Source: Trochalopteron elliotii
Lineage: Eukaryota > Chordata > Aves > Passeriformes > Leiothrichidae
DNA: 64,000 bases
Assembly: GCA_024734555.1 (NCBI GenBank)
Contig: JANPWX010000010.1
Location: 3,159,101-3,223,100 of the forward strand
Direction of reading: 5' to 3'
Both the position numbers and the translations under genes were made by a program. Shown here piece after piece: positions 14,980 through 27,600 of this stretch (the stretch's first letter is position 1; the number at the start of each line of letters is the position of its first letter). Under the pieces are notes generated by a model. It saw only the letters and a list, made by a program, of their open reading frames with translations. It ran no database searches and was not told the origin of the DNA.

Positions 14980-15390
14980 AAAATCATAGAATGATTTGGG
15001 TCAGAATGGACCTTGAAGATAACCCAGTTCCAGCCCCCTGCCATGGGCAGGGACACCTTCCTCTAGACTGCAAAAATAACTTGGACATTCTGTTTTGGAT
15101 CCCTGTTGTATCAATAATTGAAATTGAGAGATGTGACATTTTCTCTTCTGGCCTCTCTGTGCTTCGCTGCTGATGCAAGAAGTGAAGCATCAGAGACAGG
15201 CTGCACTTTCCACTAGACCAGGTTGCTCCAAGCCCCATCCAACCTGACCTTGGACACATCCAGGGATGGGGCAGCCACAGCTTCTCTGGCCAGTCTGCGC
15301 CAGGGCCTCATCACCCTCACAGGGAGAAATTTTTTCCTAACATCTAATCTAAACCTACCTTATTTCAGCTTAAAGCCATCAAACTGATGA
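14980..15390 (-). mobile_element. CR1 fragment interrupted by a 137-bp insertion
   Basis: CR1 sequence runs 14980-15068, breaks, and resumes at 15206 (CTTTCCACTAGACCAGG) to about 15390. A 13-bp CR1 segment is present on both sides of the break, as expected for a target duplication. Confidence 0.85.
15069..15205. mobile_element. Unidentified 137-bp insertion inside CR1, with hairpin
   Basis: Flanked by imperfect 13-bp direct repeats (15056-15068 and 15206-15218). Its last 50 bases form an imperfect inverted repeat: 15151-15165 pairs with 15184-15201 around an 18-nt loop. I do not recognise the family. Confidence 0.5.
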
Positions 15391-16618
15391 GATGACCCTA
15401 ATTTTCTGGATGAAGCAAGCCTGTGTTACAAGGGAAACCGCAGTTTATCAGACCTTGCGCTGTGCATGACTCTCTCCTAAGGAATTTCACATCATCCTGG
15501 GTGCACTCCTAATAAAGTGTGCAGCTGCTCCGGTGAAGAAAAGGACCCTGAAATTTAGAAGTTATGGCAAAAGCAGTGTAACACTGTTAATTAATAGACT
15601 AACAGCCTAAGACATGGGCTGGGGCCACTCTTTTCTCAATGAAGCAAAGTTCAGATGAAGCCCATGGTGGATTGTCTAGAGAAGTCAGCAGAGATTTTGA
15701 ACATGGATGCCCCAACCTGCAAAACTCCAAACAATTCAGCCATTTCAGTAACAGACATCTGTGGCATGAGATAACAAAGTATGAGTTACCACCGTGGCTT
15801 TTTACTTCCTTTTTACTACTTTTTCACCAAGCAGAAAGACTCATGACATCAGCAAGGGAGCAAGAAAATGAGTTATTACAGAATGGCATTGAAATGCTCA
15901 AATTTTCCTTCAGTCAGAACATCCATGCCTTGTTGGCTTCATCTGAAAATAGAAATAAAAATAGAATTCCTTAAAAGAATGAGAATAGACCATTTTTTAC
16001 ATATCAAAAGAAGCCAAATTCTAGCATTGGAAAACAGCGGGATTTGTCCCACCAGCCTGTCTGCGTGTCAGCCTAAAGACACCCACCACTCATCACACTG
16101 CACTGCAGAGACATTTTAGTCTATCAGCTTTTATGGGGTGACAATAACACAAACAACTGACAAACTATGAAAGATCTTTTTTTGCCTGCTCATGATGGGG
16201 GGAGGGAAGGAGGCAAGGAGACCAAACCCATTACAGCAAAGCAAAGTAGCTGAAGAGAATAAAATACCTCTAATTTTGCTCTTATAGCACATGATGCTTT
16301 TCTCCTCCAGCTCCCCAGGGCTGTTCACAGACATATCAGAAGCAGTTGCCCCCAAGGGAGTGGCTGAGTGGGGCAAAAAAGAGGATGTGGAGAAAGATTG
16401 TGGTGTTACTGACATACTTCCCCTTGGAAAAGTGAGAGAGTCTCTCTATGTTTGTGTAGGAGTGATTTTTTGGCTGTCTACAGCATTTTTTATGGGGATT
16501 TTGCATGCCCAAGAATGATCTGAAAAACATCAGAAGCTATGCTGTCTTCTGTTCCTGGAGCAGCATCCTTCTCCAGCATCACCTTTGATAATCAGTACAC
16601 AGAACTGGATGGCCAGTA

Positions 16619-16822
16619 AAAAAAAAAAAAAAAATCCCCTCAAAACCCCAAACCAACAAACCAAAAAAAAAGAAAGAAAAAAACCACACACTGAGAAAAA
16701 AACCCACCACAACAAAACCCACAAACCCCACAAAAACTCAAAAACCAACAAAACCCCCAAACAAGCAAACCAGCAAACAAAAACAAAACAACAACAAACA
16801 AAAACAAACAAAAAAGCAAATA
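16619..16822 (+). repeat. A/C-only low-complexity tract
   Basis: A run of about 16 A, then about 190 bp of A and C with almost no G or T. It lies about 1.6 kb beyond the WNT11 stop. Confidence 0.9.
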
Positions 16823-18230
16823 AGGGAGCCTAGGCTATGTTAAAACCTCCCCTGCACAGCAACTCCTCTCCAGGAGCCAGAAGCCCACCTCTCACGACAT
16901 GAGAGGTATGAATCATGTTTGTTATTAGGCTCCTCAGGAGCACCAGGAAATTTTACCAATGAGGGTGATCGCTGATAAAGAAAACCAAAACAGCAATGGT
17001 GACTCTTCCTTTCTCCAAGTGTTCTGTTTCATTGTCTTGACTGTATCTTGGCTAAGTCTGCTCAAAATTAAGAGGCTGGGGAGGCAGGGAATAAAGATAC
17101 TTATCTTTCCTACACCAGTGAGTGCCTCAAACCATACTCTTTTCCCATCCTTGGGAGGAAAATCAGAGTTGCTTTACAAGTAGAAGAGTGAAACAATAAT
17201 CTAACATTTTGCTGTTAGATGTAACAGTAACTTCAGCATTTATTTCATACTATTGTTAATGCTTGTTTATAATATAAGAATATATTTATGTAGGAAGTAA
17301 AGTAAATGAAAGCATAAGATATAAATATTTCTGTATATCTGCATATAAAAGAAAATATGTACAGCCACAGATAGTGGTTCTCTGCTGTGTCAGGGCAGGG
17401 CCACATGAAGGACTGACACATTCCCATTCCTTCCTGCTGGGAATAGCTGCTGACTTCCATGGCTGTACTTCCTACAGCCGGGACCACTCCACTCTCTGCA
17501 GTTTCCTGAGGTTGGACCAATAGTTTTGTGGGGGAAAAAAGCCAGTGGCATATTTTCCCAAGAACTGGATGGGTCAATGTGGAAGAATGTCAGTGACTAA
17601 GGGTATCGCACCCAAAGGGCAAAAGAGAGAGCAGGAGCTTGCCTTTTTTTCTTTACTTTCCCACTGGACTTGGACTTCACTTTGTTATTTTATCCTAATG
17701 GCTCCACTGCTGTCTTGTGGACCCCATAAAGTCCTTCTCAGCCTACCCTACTCTCCCTGCCTCCAGGATTCCAGGGGATTTTTTTCATGGCTGAATTTTG
17801 TCCAGCCTGGACAAATCAGGGACATATTTTCCTTCAGCAGTAAGTTCAAAGTTGAGGACCTGTGTAAAAGAAAAATTAAAATTAGTTGCTCATTTCAGGG
17901 GATTGACCTGAAATCTTTCCACTTTTATCACTCAGAGTGGATGATTCCCTGCTAAAAATTAAGTCTTTGGCAACAAAGGATGAAAAGTTGTAGCATTTTT
18001 TCCTTTTGGGATGCTCCTAATGGTGACTCAGTACCTGTGCTAGAAGGCATAGGCAGGTGTGAGCCTTAGATAGTGTCAAACAAATGTTCCTTTTTTCCCC
18101 CCAGGGAAAGTTTCTATATTTATTTCTCAGAATACTAAGGCACTGGATGGCTGGACATCATTGGCAACCATAGGAAATATTTTGGAAGAAGATACCATCC
18201 CAAATGAGGTTTTGTCTTCTCAGAGAGCGT

Positions 18231-18236
18231 TTTATT
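18231..18236 (-). terminator. Candidate WNT11 poly(A) signal
   Basis: TTTATT on the plus strand is AATAAA on the minus strand, 211 nt past the stop codon and the first one downstream. A second AATAAA is at 18119-18124 and a third at 17239-17244. Human WNT11 has a longer 3'UTR, so a distal site may be the main one. Confidence 0.45.
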
Positions 18237-18446
18237 GGTGGGGGGAAACATTTGTGGGTTGGTTGCTTTTTGGGAGGTTTTTTATGTTCTTATTTTTACT
18301 GATATGATTGTTGCTTTTCCTCCTACCATCTCTTCTCATGTCTGTGTCTTTACAAGATAAATGATGTCTAGTCAAGGAAACGTTTTCTCTGAATAGTGCT
18401 GGGGTGCCATTGCTGTCTCAGCTCCCAGGTGGGCAGAGGAGAGCTT

Positions 18447-18621
18447 TCATTTGCACACATATCTCTCGACAGTCCTCTCGCACTTTTTACAGGTTACATA
18501 GCAGCACCAGTGATATTTGCAGTGGCAACGCTCCACCACTTTGTCCATGTAGGGGTTGTAGCCTCTGCCACAGCACATCAAGTCGCAGCTGTCACTCCCA
18601 TTGGAAGTCTTGTTGCATTGT
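18447..18621 (-). CDS. WNT11: WNT11 coding exon 5 (C-terminal cysteine-rich domain, stop)
   Basis: Encodes the last base of Arg297 and residues 298-354, ending VERYVCK-TGA. It holds sequons N300 and N304, the CCGRGY turn and the HCKYHWCCY Frizzled-contact hairpin. The acceptor is ttccttcttccag. It lies 10.5 kb from exon 4, and the phase (two bases plus one) fits exactly. Confidence 0.98.
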
Positions 18622-21600
18622 CTGGAAGAAGGAAAATGCTGTGAGCAAGTGCAAATTCCTGCAGGGATTCCCAAACCACTGCTGTGTAGTGTTGCTTGGC
18701 CCAACAGCTCTGCAAGGCACTGGGTGAAGCCGGCACAGTGAGCCCCAGCCAACAACCCCCTATGCCTGCAAGGGTGGCAGGGGAAGCCTTGGGCTGCAAT
18801 CACACGACCTGCTATGACACGCAAAATAACATTAAACTCCTGTTCTGACTCTCAGTTTGGGCCTGGCAACATCCAGGCTGCCTGTCAGCTTGTCCAGGCT
18901 GCTCCCACATGAGCAGACAATCAAAGCTATTGGGATACTTCCACAACAAGAACTAATCATTCCAAAAAATCTCTATTCCCAGGCAGGCTCCAAAACTGTC
19001 TGAAAGGAGTTGGAAGAAGATGACACCCTAAAGAACAAACATGAGTATTTGTCTACCACTGGCTAGCCTGAAAAGGGTGAAGGAGGAACCCTACAGCCAG
19101 ATAGTATTTGAGCAGGCTCCATGCCAAGGATCCCAGGTTGGGAAAGATCCTGAACAGGCTTTTACAGCCACGATGCAGCACTGATCCTATCAGGGAAATC
19201 ACAATCAATACTAGCAGGACTGGATTCTGCACCTTTTTCCCTTTGATTTTCTCCCAACAAGGCATGAGCAGCTGGGCAGTTGGCCCCAAAACACCCTGAG
19301 TCCTGACCCAGGAACAAGAAGTGTGGCAGAAGCACAGGGCAGGATGACAAGTCACCAAATATCACACAGACTTTCACTGCTTGTTTTGTTTCTGCTTTTA
19401 ATTAAAGCCAAACCCAGTGGGATAAATCAGCTATTGTGTTGGGTTCCGTCATTTTGTCTGCTTGCCAGTGAATGGCTTGAGGTTTTCAGAAGCAGCTCCT
19501 GAATTGAGGAATCTCTTTCATTGATCCATTGATTACCATTTCACAACTGTCCTCAAAAAACATCTATCCCATTTCCTAAAATAACTCCAATATCCCCTGG
19601 ACATAAAAGTGCACCAGGCATTGAGTTTTGAATGAGATGAACCATGTCCTAGAGACCCCATTTCTCCACAGAATGTAAAGACAACCCAGGATGGAAGAGT
19701 TCATGTTTGGTCAGATGCTTGCACTTTCTTGCTAAGTACCCAACATCATGGGGATGTGAACTTGATGGAGTTCTGAAACTACTGTAAGAAAGGCATTTTG
19801 TTGAGTGGGGTAATTGCTGACATCTCTCCTAAATCTTATTCTGTGTGGCTGTTTTGCGTCTGTTTTGGACAGAAACACTCCAAGGCTGCTTTGGGGCAGG
19901 AAGAGGAGAGAGCAGCATCAGTTGGACCCTTGAGCTAAGCAACTGTTAATAGATGAAAACAAATCCATGAGAATTATAGGAATTGCTCATGAGGTAATGC
20001 TTTAGGAGAAGTTATGGGATTAGTGAAGTGTTGGGATTTTGTTCTTGCTCTTCTTTAAGTTTTTCTGCCTCCTGTTTGTTATTCTGATTCGCATTCCTCT
20101 CCAGGTTCAGTGTTTAAAGGTCCCCTCAACTCACTGTCGTTCAGGAGTGTGTGTAAATATTTACAAACCTTTGAAAGCCTCTACTGAAGCTGAAGTGTGC
20201 AGCCACACTGAATGTGTTTGCCTAACGCTGAACCAAAGGCCTTGTTAGTGCTGCTGTGAGATGGGGCCCCTCCATGAGAAATCTTCAAATGACTCCTCAT
20301 AAATGTATTAATAAATTCATTAAGTATTCAGAGCAAAGGTTTAAATATAGGTGAGTAGACATTAGAAGAGGGGAGGGTATTTGTCAACCTTACTCAGCTT
20401 TGCTAGTGGGTGGAAATGTTGCTTCCTGGAGGTTCACCTAGGGAGGATGGGGAATCTGCAGAAGCATGCTGAGGGATTTGCAGTGCATCCATGTCACTTC
20501 ATGCTAGGAGCTCACTAAAAGGGCCAAGAAAAGGAATACGGGTCCACTCTGACTCCAGCTCACCACTGAGGACATTCACTCCCCAAACATACAAAGCACA
20601 CAACAGTGATATTTAGCCCGTTCAAATAGAAAGCAAAACTCTTCTACCTGCTGTATTGGACCTGGGATTCTCTCTTTCCCTCCATCCACTCCTGTGGTTT
20701 GCAAAAAAACAAAACAAAACAAAACAAAAAAGTGGATCTAGTAGGAGACATGCCTTCCCATATACCTTCCCCATTGCCCACAGCCTGAAACAAAGAAAGG
20801 AAAAAAGAAAAATCTTATTAAATAAATCCTCAAGTTTTTCTCAGTTTGGTATCAGGAAATGGGAACATTCAGAATGGGTGGGTTGAATAGCCAAAACAAA
20901 GTTTTGAGCCCATCATAAACATATATGGGCTTCTAGGAAAGTTTCCTGACAATGCCACTAAGCAGAGATTTTGTTTTCTGTTTTAAAGCATAGGCCTGGA
21001 TATGAATTAGATCCATTTTTCATTAAACAAGATGAAGCAGGTAGTTTCTCAGCCACTGGGGGAAGACAAAGAACTCCAAAGACCAGTTTACTCACAGAAG
21101 CTGCCCTGAACATCGGCTTTCAGAGCCTATGGCTGTGATCTCACGAGGCTCCCCACTGATGGGTTAAGTTCAATCTCATTTGTTTTGGGCCTGGTCCAAC
21201 ACAATTCCAGAAACTCAGAGAAATGCCCTTCTCCTGAGCCTTGGAGAGAAAACACGAAGGCAGGCGATTGCATCGTAACACAACACTGTAACCTCTAGAA
21301 GCACTTGGAAGACTGTTGAGAAATTATGCTTCGGCCGTAATCCCAGCCAGAGTTCTGGCTCAAGAACAGACTTTCACATTGTCACAGTGCTTTTTTCTTC
21401 TTTAAGAAGGGAGGAGGTCAGCAGTGCTGGCTGGACAAATCTCACTCAATATGCCTGTCCAAAATCTTCCCCTTTCCAGCCCTCATTTGCAGAAGCACTG
21501 CAATACACCATACAGCCTCATCATGGGGCTGGCTCCTCAGCAGAGGTTGTGAAGGAACACCCCAGAACTTCTGAGTCTTCCCCCACATGGAGAGTGGGGA

Positions 21601-24600
21601 TTTTAATTTTAAAAGCTAGGGGGAGATCATAGAATTATTTCAGTAGGAAAAGCCCTCTAAGATTGATGAAGTCCAACTTAGCAACGTCACACAACTTCAT
21701 TGTGAACCCCTATTTATTCTTTCCCATCAGCTGATAGAAGTATACATACTTTTTTGGTTGTACAGCTGGCACCTGGGATCCAAACTGAGGCCAACTCTGT
21801 ACTGTCACCCACGATTATGATATATAATGATAGGGACAAGATACCCACTGGAACCTCACTCCATCAGTCCTATTGATAAGAACTTTTTTATGAGGACATA
21901 AAAAAGTCATTCTGGGGCACAAGCAACTGCCTTCCTGGCTCAGTACATCTCCCAGTGGATGAGGGAGATGCTGTTACAGGAGTAAAACATAAATCTAAGC
22001 ACTTTCTGTAGTCCTTTTTCTCATACACCACCAGCACCTGGGCTGTTGCTTTAGGGATGATAGAAGGGATGTTCCTTCCTTGACATCTCATCCCCTTGGC
22101 TGTGTGATTCCCTAAGCCTTTTCTGACCACTGGGAAACCATCTGCCTTCATGAACTCCAGCAGTCCCAAATCCCAGAACACAGTACTGCTGTGTAATGTT
22201 CTCTTCTCTTTTAAGTCAAATCCTTTTTTTTCATTGGTGCCCCTTGCTCTAGTAATGTCAAGTAATGCAGCAGTATATAAAAGAAAGAAAGAGAAAAATA
22301 ATTCAAATCGCTCAGGATATATATAACACAATGGACAATCCTAAAAATACATCAAGGTGACAGCTTCATATAAGATTTTGAGGGCAGAATCTTATCTACT
22401 TTTAAATTGCATTCTCATCCACAAAGAATGACTGGAGACTGACACTAAAAACTGTACAAGAAAGAGTTATCAATAGCACATGTCAATGAGGAGATGTCAA
22501 AAGAGTTATCAATAGCATATGTCAGTGAGGAGATGTCAAGAGAGATCCTGGAACTAGCCTGTATTTTTTATTAATGAGGAATTGAGAGTAAGCTTAAAAT
22601 TTTGGGGATAATGCTAGGGAAGAAGGAGTTGAGGACATTTTGTGACAGTGGATTAAGTTGCAAAATAAGCAACACACTTTGAGAAAGATCCAGTTAAATG
22701 TGGGGATGTTCCCAAGGAAGCCAGAAGTGCAGTTCAGAAAGTAGAAAACAATGAAGGAACTGATTTAGAGAAGTATGTTAAAAGAGATGTCTTTCAACAT
22801 TTATAAAAGATTATTGAAACAAGGAGAGAGAAAAAATGTTCCTTATATGCCAAGGAAAGATGACAAAAAATTATTAGTTTTATTTTAGATTATGTTTAGT
22901 TTAAATTTCAATTAAGAAAAGCCTAATACTGAGGATAGTAAAACCCTGAAACGAGTTGTTTAGGGAAACTGCTTTTCAGAGCAGAGTAGTAGGGAAACTG
23001 CTTTTCATAGCAGAGTAGAGAAATGTCTTCAGTAACAGCCTAGGTTGTGTCAGTTTAACCTTGCTCCTGAAAAGATCAAGGTCCATGGAAAATCATTCCC
23101 AGACCCAATTTTCTCTAACTCAAATGCCATTTGGTTGAAGAGGGACTAGATATGTTTAAGAGAGGTAGATTCATTATCCATTGCAATTTTACTGTGTGAA
23201 ATTATTCTTTTCACAAATAAATTTATTATTCACAAATCTGTTCAGGAAACTTTATGATCAAATTCAGGTCTCTCAAAGTAGAAGGAATTCAATCTTCCCC
23301 ACACATTAACTAAGATAACAAAAAAAAGCACAGCTGGCCCAATTACTGAAATGGGCACCAGATGCAAGCATGTTGCCCTGGGAAAAAGGAATAACACCTA
23401 AAGAAGGTGGGAGGAACAGAAAGCTAATGTTTTTCTGACTTTCCTAAAATCATAGAATGGGTTGGAAGGAACATTTAAAAGCCATCTAGTCCACATGCCC
23501 TCCTACTATGTACAAGGACATCTTTAGTTAGAACAGATTTCCTCCAGTTGTTCTGGCACACTCACAAAAGCATTATTTGCTATTTCTTACTCAGAATTTT
23601 TTGTATCTCATAAAATAAAGGGTAGCACATCTGATAACTGTTCCAAAAACGACTATCATTGAACACACTGTAACTTACTCAAAGCTGATCTTATCCTGTG
23701 CCCTCACTAACAGAAACTAAAAGAAGCTGTAACAAAAAACAAACATCAAATGCTGTTGTCTACCCATAACTACTACTCTTCCCCAGCCACATATGAGTAC
23801 TTCTGCTAAAAAATTTCATTCCCTACATAAACAAAGAATCACAGAGTGGTTTGGGTTGGAAGGAACCTTGGAGATTACAGCATCATAGAATAGAATCATT
23901 AAGGTCAGGAATAACCTCCAAGATCATAAAGTCCAACCCTGGACTCAATATCACCAAGTCCACTAAACCATATCACAAAGTGCCACATTCACTCATTTTT
24001 TAGTCACTTCCAGGGTTGGTGACTTCCCTGGGCATCCTGTTTCAATGCTTAACTAATCTATCACTAAAGAAAATCTTTTTAATCTTGAACCTGGACCTCC
24101 CTCAGCACAAATTGAAGCCATTTCCCTTTGCCCTATTGCTGGTTTCCTGGGAGAAGAGACCAACCATGGCCTGATTATGATCTCCTTTCAGGGAGTTGTA
24201 GAGTGTGATAAGGTCTCCCCAAAGCCTCCTCTTCTCCAGACTCCACAATGCCAGTACTCTCAGTCACTCCTCACAGGACTTATATTCCAGACCCCTCAAA
24301 AAGCCATTCTCTGGACACATTCCAGCACTTCAATGTCTGCCTTGGGGTAAGGGGAACAACACTAACACAGTACTCAGGGTGCAGCCTCACCAGTGCTACA
24401 GGTACAGGGGGTCAATGTAGTCCGAGATCTGCCTATTCCAACCCCCATGCCATGAGCAGGGACTCTTTCCACTGGTTGTCCTAAGCTCCATCCAGTATGG
24501 CCTGGGACACTTCCAGGGATGGGGCAGCCACAACTTCTTTAAATGACCCATTCCAGTGAACACTCTCACAGGGAAGAATTTCTGCCCAATATCGCATCTA

Positions 24601-27600
24601 AACATGTTCTCTAGCAGTGGAAAGCCACCCACCTTGTCCTGTCACTCCAGGCAGTTGTCCACTCCAGCTCTCTTGGAGCCCCTTTAGGCACTGGAAGGGT
24701 CTTTAAGGTCTCCAGAGCCTTCTCTTCCACAGGCTGAACAATCTCCACACTATTACACAATACAAAGCATATTCTTGGGATAGCACAAAAGAAGTGGCAT
24801 CAAGGGCTGCCACTGAACACTGAAAACTGAGCAGCAGATGCATGCTCAGCCAACTTCATGTATGTTGATACCCAAGATACCATACAGCCTAAGACTTGTG
24901 ACTAATATTTTATATTGCAATAAGGAAAGAATCTGTGAGCAAGGAGCAGCCACCAAAGAGTGGCCACGTTCCTTGCCACAGTGAGTCAGCTGAGGAGTGG
25001 TGACTGATCAACCCAGCTAAGCTGCAGCACATTGCTTGTTGCAGCCTGATTTCTGCAGCCTAAGAGACCTCCTTCCCACAATTGGCTTGATTCCAAGACT
25101 GCTCTGGGAAAGATCAGTAATAAACAGCTCTGTTATCTCTGCAAGGCTTCATGCATGGCAGAATTTCCCTTTCATTGGATTTGTTAAGGAGTCTTAAACA
25201 GCCTTTGAAACATGATACATTGTGCCCCACTTATAAGCAAGATTCATATTTTTGCTTCTTTTCTCACAGAAGAGATCTCAATTTTATAATCTGCCAGTAT
25301 TTTTCATTTACTCAAAGCTGGTAGGGATTTTTTCAGGCAGGAGCAGCTGAACTACTTTGTTAAAAAATAAAAAAGTGCTTTTGTCTGAGAAATCTCTGAG
25401 AAGGGGAGTATTTGCATTTTTTCCCAGTGGTTGATTTGTTGTATTGAAGGTTTTATTTGCAGTTTCACATATTGCTTTTTTAGACTTTTCTCCAGACCAT
25501 TTTTAATTGGTTATGAAAGTGTGATGGTGGTATATAAGCACACAGAGTTTAGCTGGAGTCAGTGTGGCAGTAAGTCTTGTTTGCAGGAGACTTGGATACC
25601 GGTTGCAAAAATCAGTTCCTTAATCAGCTTTTCAGCACTTCAAAGAGGCCTCAAACTTCAGGTTTGAGTTTAGTTGCCTGACTTTGAAATCTGGATATAC
25701 CCTGAGCACTTGGAGGCATGCAGATTTCCAAACCATTTCTAAATTTCACCAAGCTAAGAAAGTCCAAAGTGTCTTAGAAAATTTTTCAGGCTTGTTCTGA
25801 AGAAGGCTTTGAAATCCTTTGAGGAAAAACTCTAAAAGGCTTTTGAGTAAGTGGGGGCTCATTTTTTGAGTGGATTTTCATATGGTTCATCTACAAAGTA
25901 ATTCCCTTTCCTGCCTGAAAAGCACACACTTAGTCTACGTAATATGATCCCTCACATTAGAAGGATCACCACTTAGATTATCCCTTCCACGCACCTGGCA
26001 GTGTGGGATTGTTTCCTGCAGCATACAGCAAAATCCAACACATTCAAGGTGTTGCAACTTTGCCATCAACCTCTATCCTGTTTCCAGTGTGCTATGAGCA
26101 AGAACCAGACCTCAGGGGGAGGGAGGAGAAAAGGACTTTCCCTGGATATGCTGCAAAATTGCTCATTTTTTTGTCAGAAAAAATACATCAATATGAATAT
26201 TTCAATCAAGGAACAGGAAAAGGGTGTGTTAATGGCATATTCTCCCCTCTGAACCCTTTTGGAAGTAGAAACCAGGGCTGGAAAATACTGAAGATGCCCA
26301 GATCAAAGTCTCCTGGGCTGTGGCCATAGGAGACTGCACTGTAACAGCCCAGGCATGGACTGACCTCTGCACCTAGAAAAAGGCCAGAAAGGAGATGGGA
26401 AGGTGGTTGACGAGGGAGTAGACCAAATTTGAGACCACAACAACAACAAAAAAACCCCTTTTTGACTTCCCTGCCATGACTGGCCTTAAAAACAAGACTA
26501 CTTGGAAACAGCGGAATCTACCTCCAGAAAATTTTGATGTGCATAAAGATAAAATATTCAAATGCCTCCAGGACATAACTCATTAAATAAAAACATGTTT
26601 GAGCTATTCCTGTGTGAGCATTTTTACATCTTTCTGAAGTAAGCATGAACTACATTTTGCCATGCCCTCTCTCTAAAAGCATTCCTTTTGTACTCCTTCT
26701 ACCTTATCCCTGTCACTAGGCATTATCTCTGCAGTCCTGTGGCAGGCTGGAACAGAGCCACCACATTTAAAATGCATTTAGGCACCCTCTTCATGAGAGA
26801 AAAATTGCAAAGAGAAAAAGGCATCCATGGGAGGAGGCTAGGGAAGATCCCCTCCCTTTCCCTGCTCACCCCAGGGAGCATGGACCAATCTTCACCCACA
26901 CTGTGTGTATTTTATACTTATTTCCTCTAGTAATTTAGTTCAGGAAAGGAGTTGCTATGCCTTATATTAGACATGCCAATTTTGAGACACCAGGCATCTT
27001 CTCTGCAGATGGACTGTAATGAAAACAAGCCCAACTACACATGACCTTAAAACTTGGCCTGAGTGATGCCTGAAACTCAGCACAGGACTATCTCACCCTC
27101 CTCCCCTCCCATGGCCAGCACCATCTTCCATATCGGAGAATGAGAAGTATTTTTTGATGAGTTTCTTTTGAAAGTCATCCCCTCCTGCCTTAATATCTTG
27201 GTGTTCTAAATCCTCACTCAATTCCACTTCCTGTGGACCCTTGGCTGGCAGGTTCATAGTCATGGCTGTGATCCAACTCAGGATAAATGAACGCCTGCAA
27301 TACACATTTTCCTTTCCTCAGAAGAAAAAAAAAAAATCATTCAGGACCTTGACATATTTTTCATCCCTGGATGGGATAAAACGTTGAAATCTGCTATAAA
27401 ATAAGATTAGATGAAGAAGTCACACCTCCCTGTCCCTAGAAAGGATTTCAGCTCTTGGAAAATATTTTACTTAGCAAATCTGTAATGAATTCAACTTTGT
27501 TTTGACACAACCTGCCATTTAATGCAATTCCTATAAAACTAATTTCTAAATAATCTTCGCCAATTTTTTTCCTTGCAAAACAGAAAGGCACAACAAAAAG

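Larger units (their letters stand above)
12595..18230. other. Intergenic DNA downstream of WNT11
   Basis: Contains the interrupted CR1 and one A/C tract. The 111-residue plus frame at 15639-15974 and the 136-residue plus frame at 17545-17955 resemble no family I know. Confidence 0.6.

Noticed and set aside
17545..17955. 136-residue plus-strand frame past the WNT11 3' end
   Set aside because: No recognisable motif. Considered as a UVRAG exon because of synteny, but I saw no supporting similarity.
18119..18124. Second AATAAA as the main WNT11 poly(A) site
   Set aside because: It cannot be preferred over 18231-18236 from sequence alone, so it is mentioned only as an alternative.
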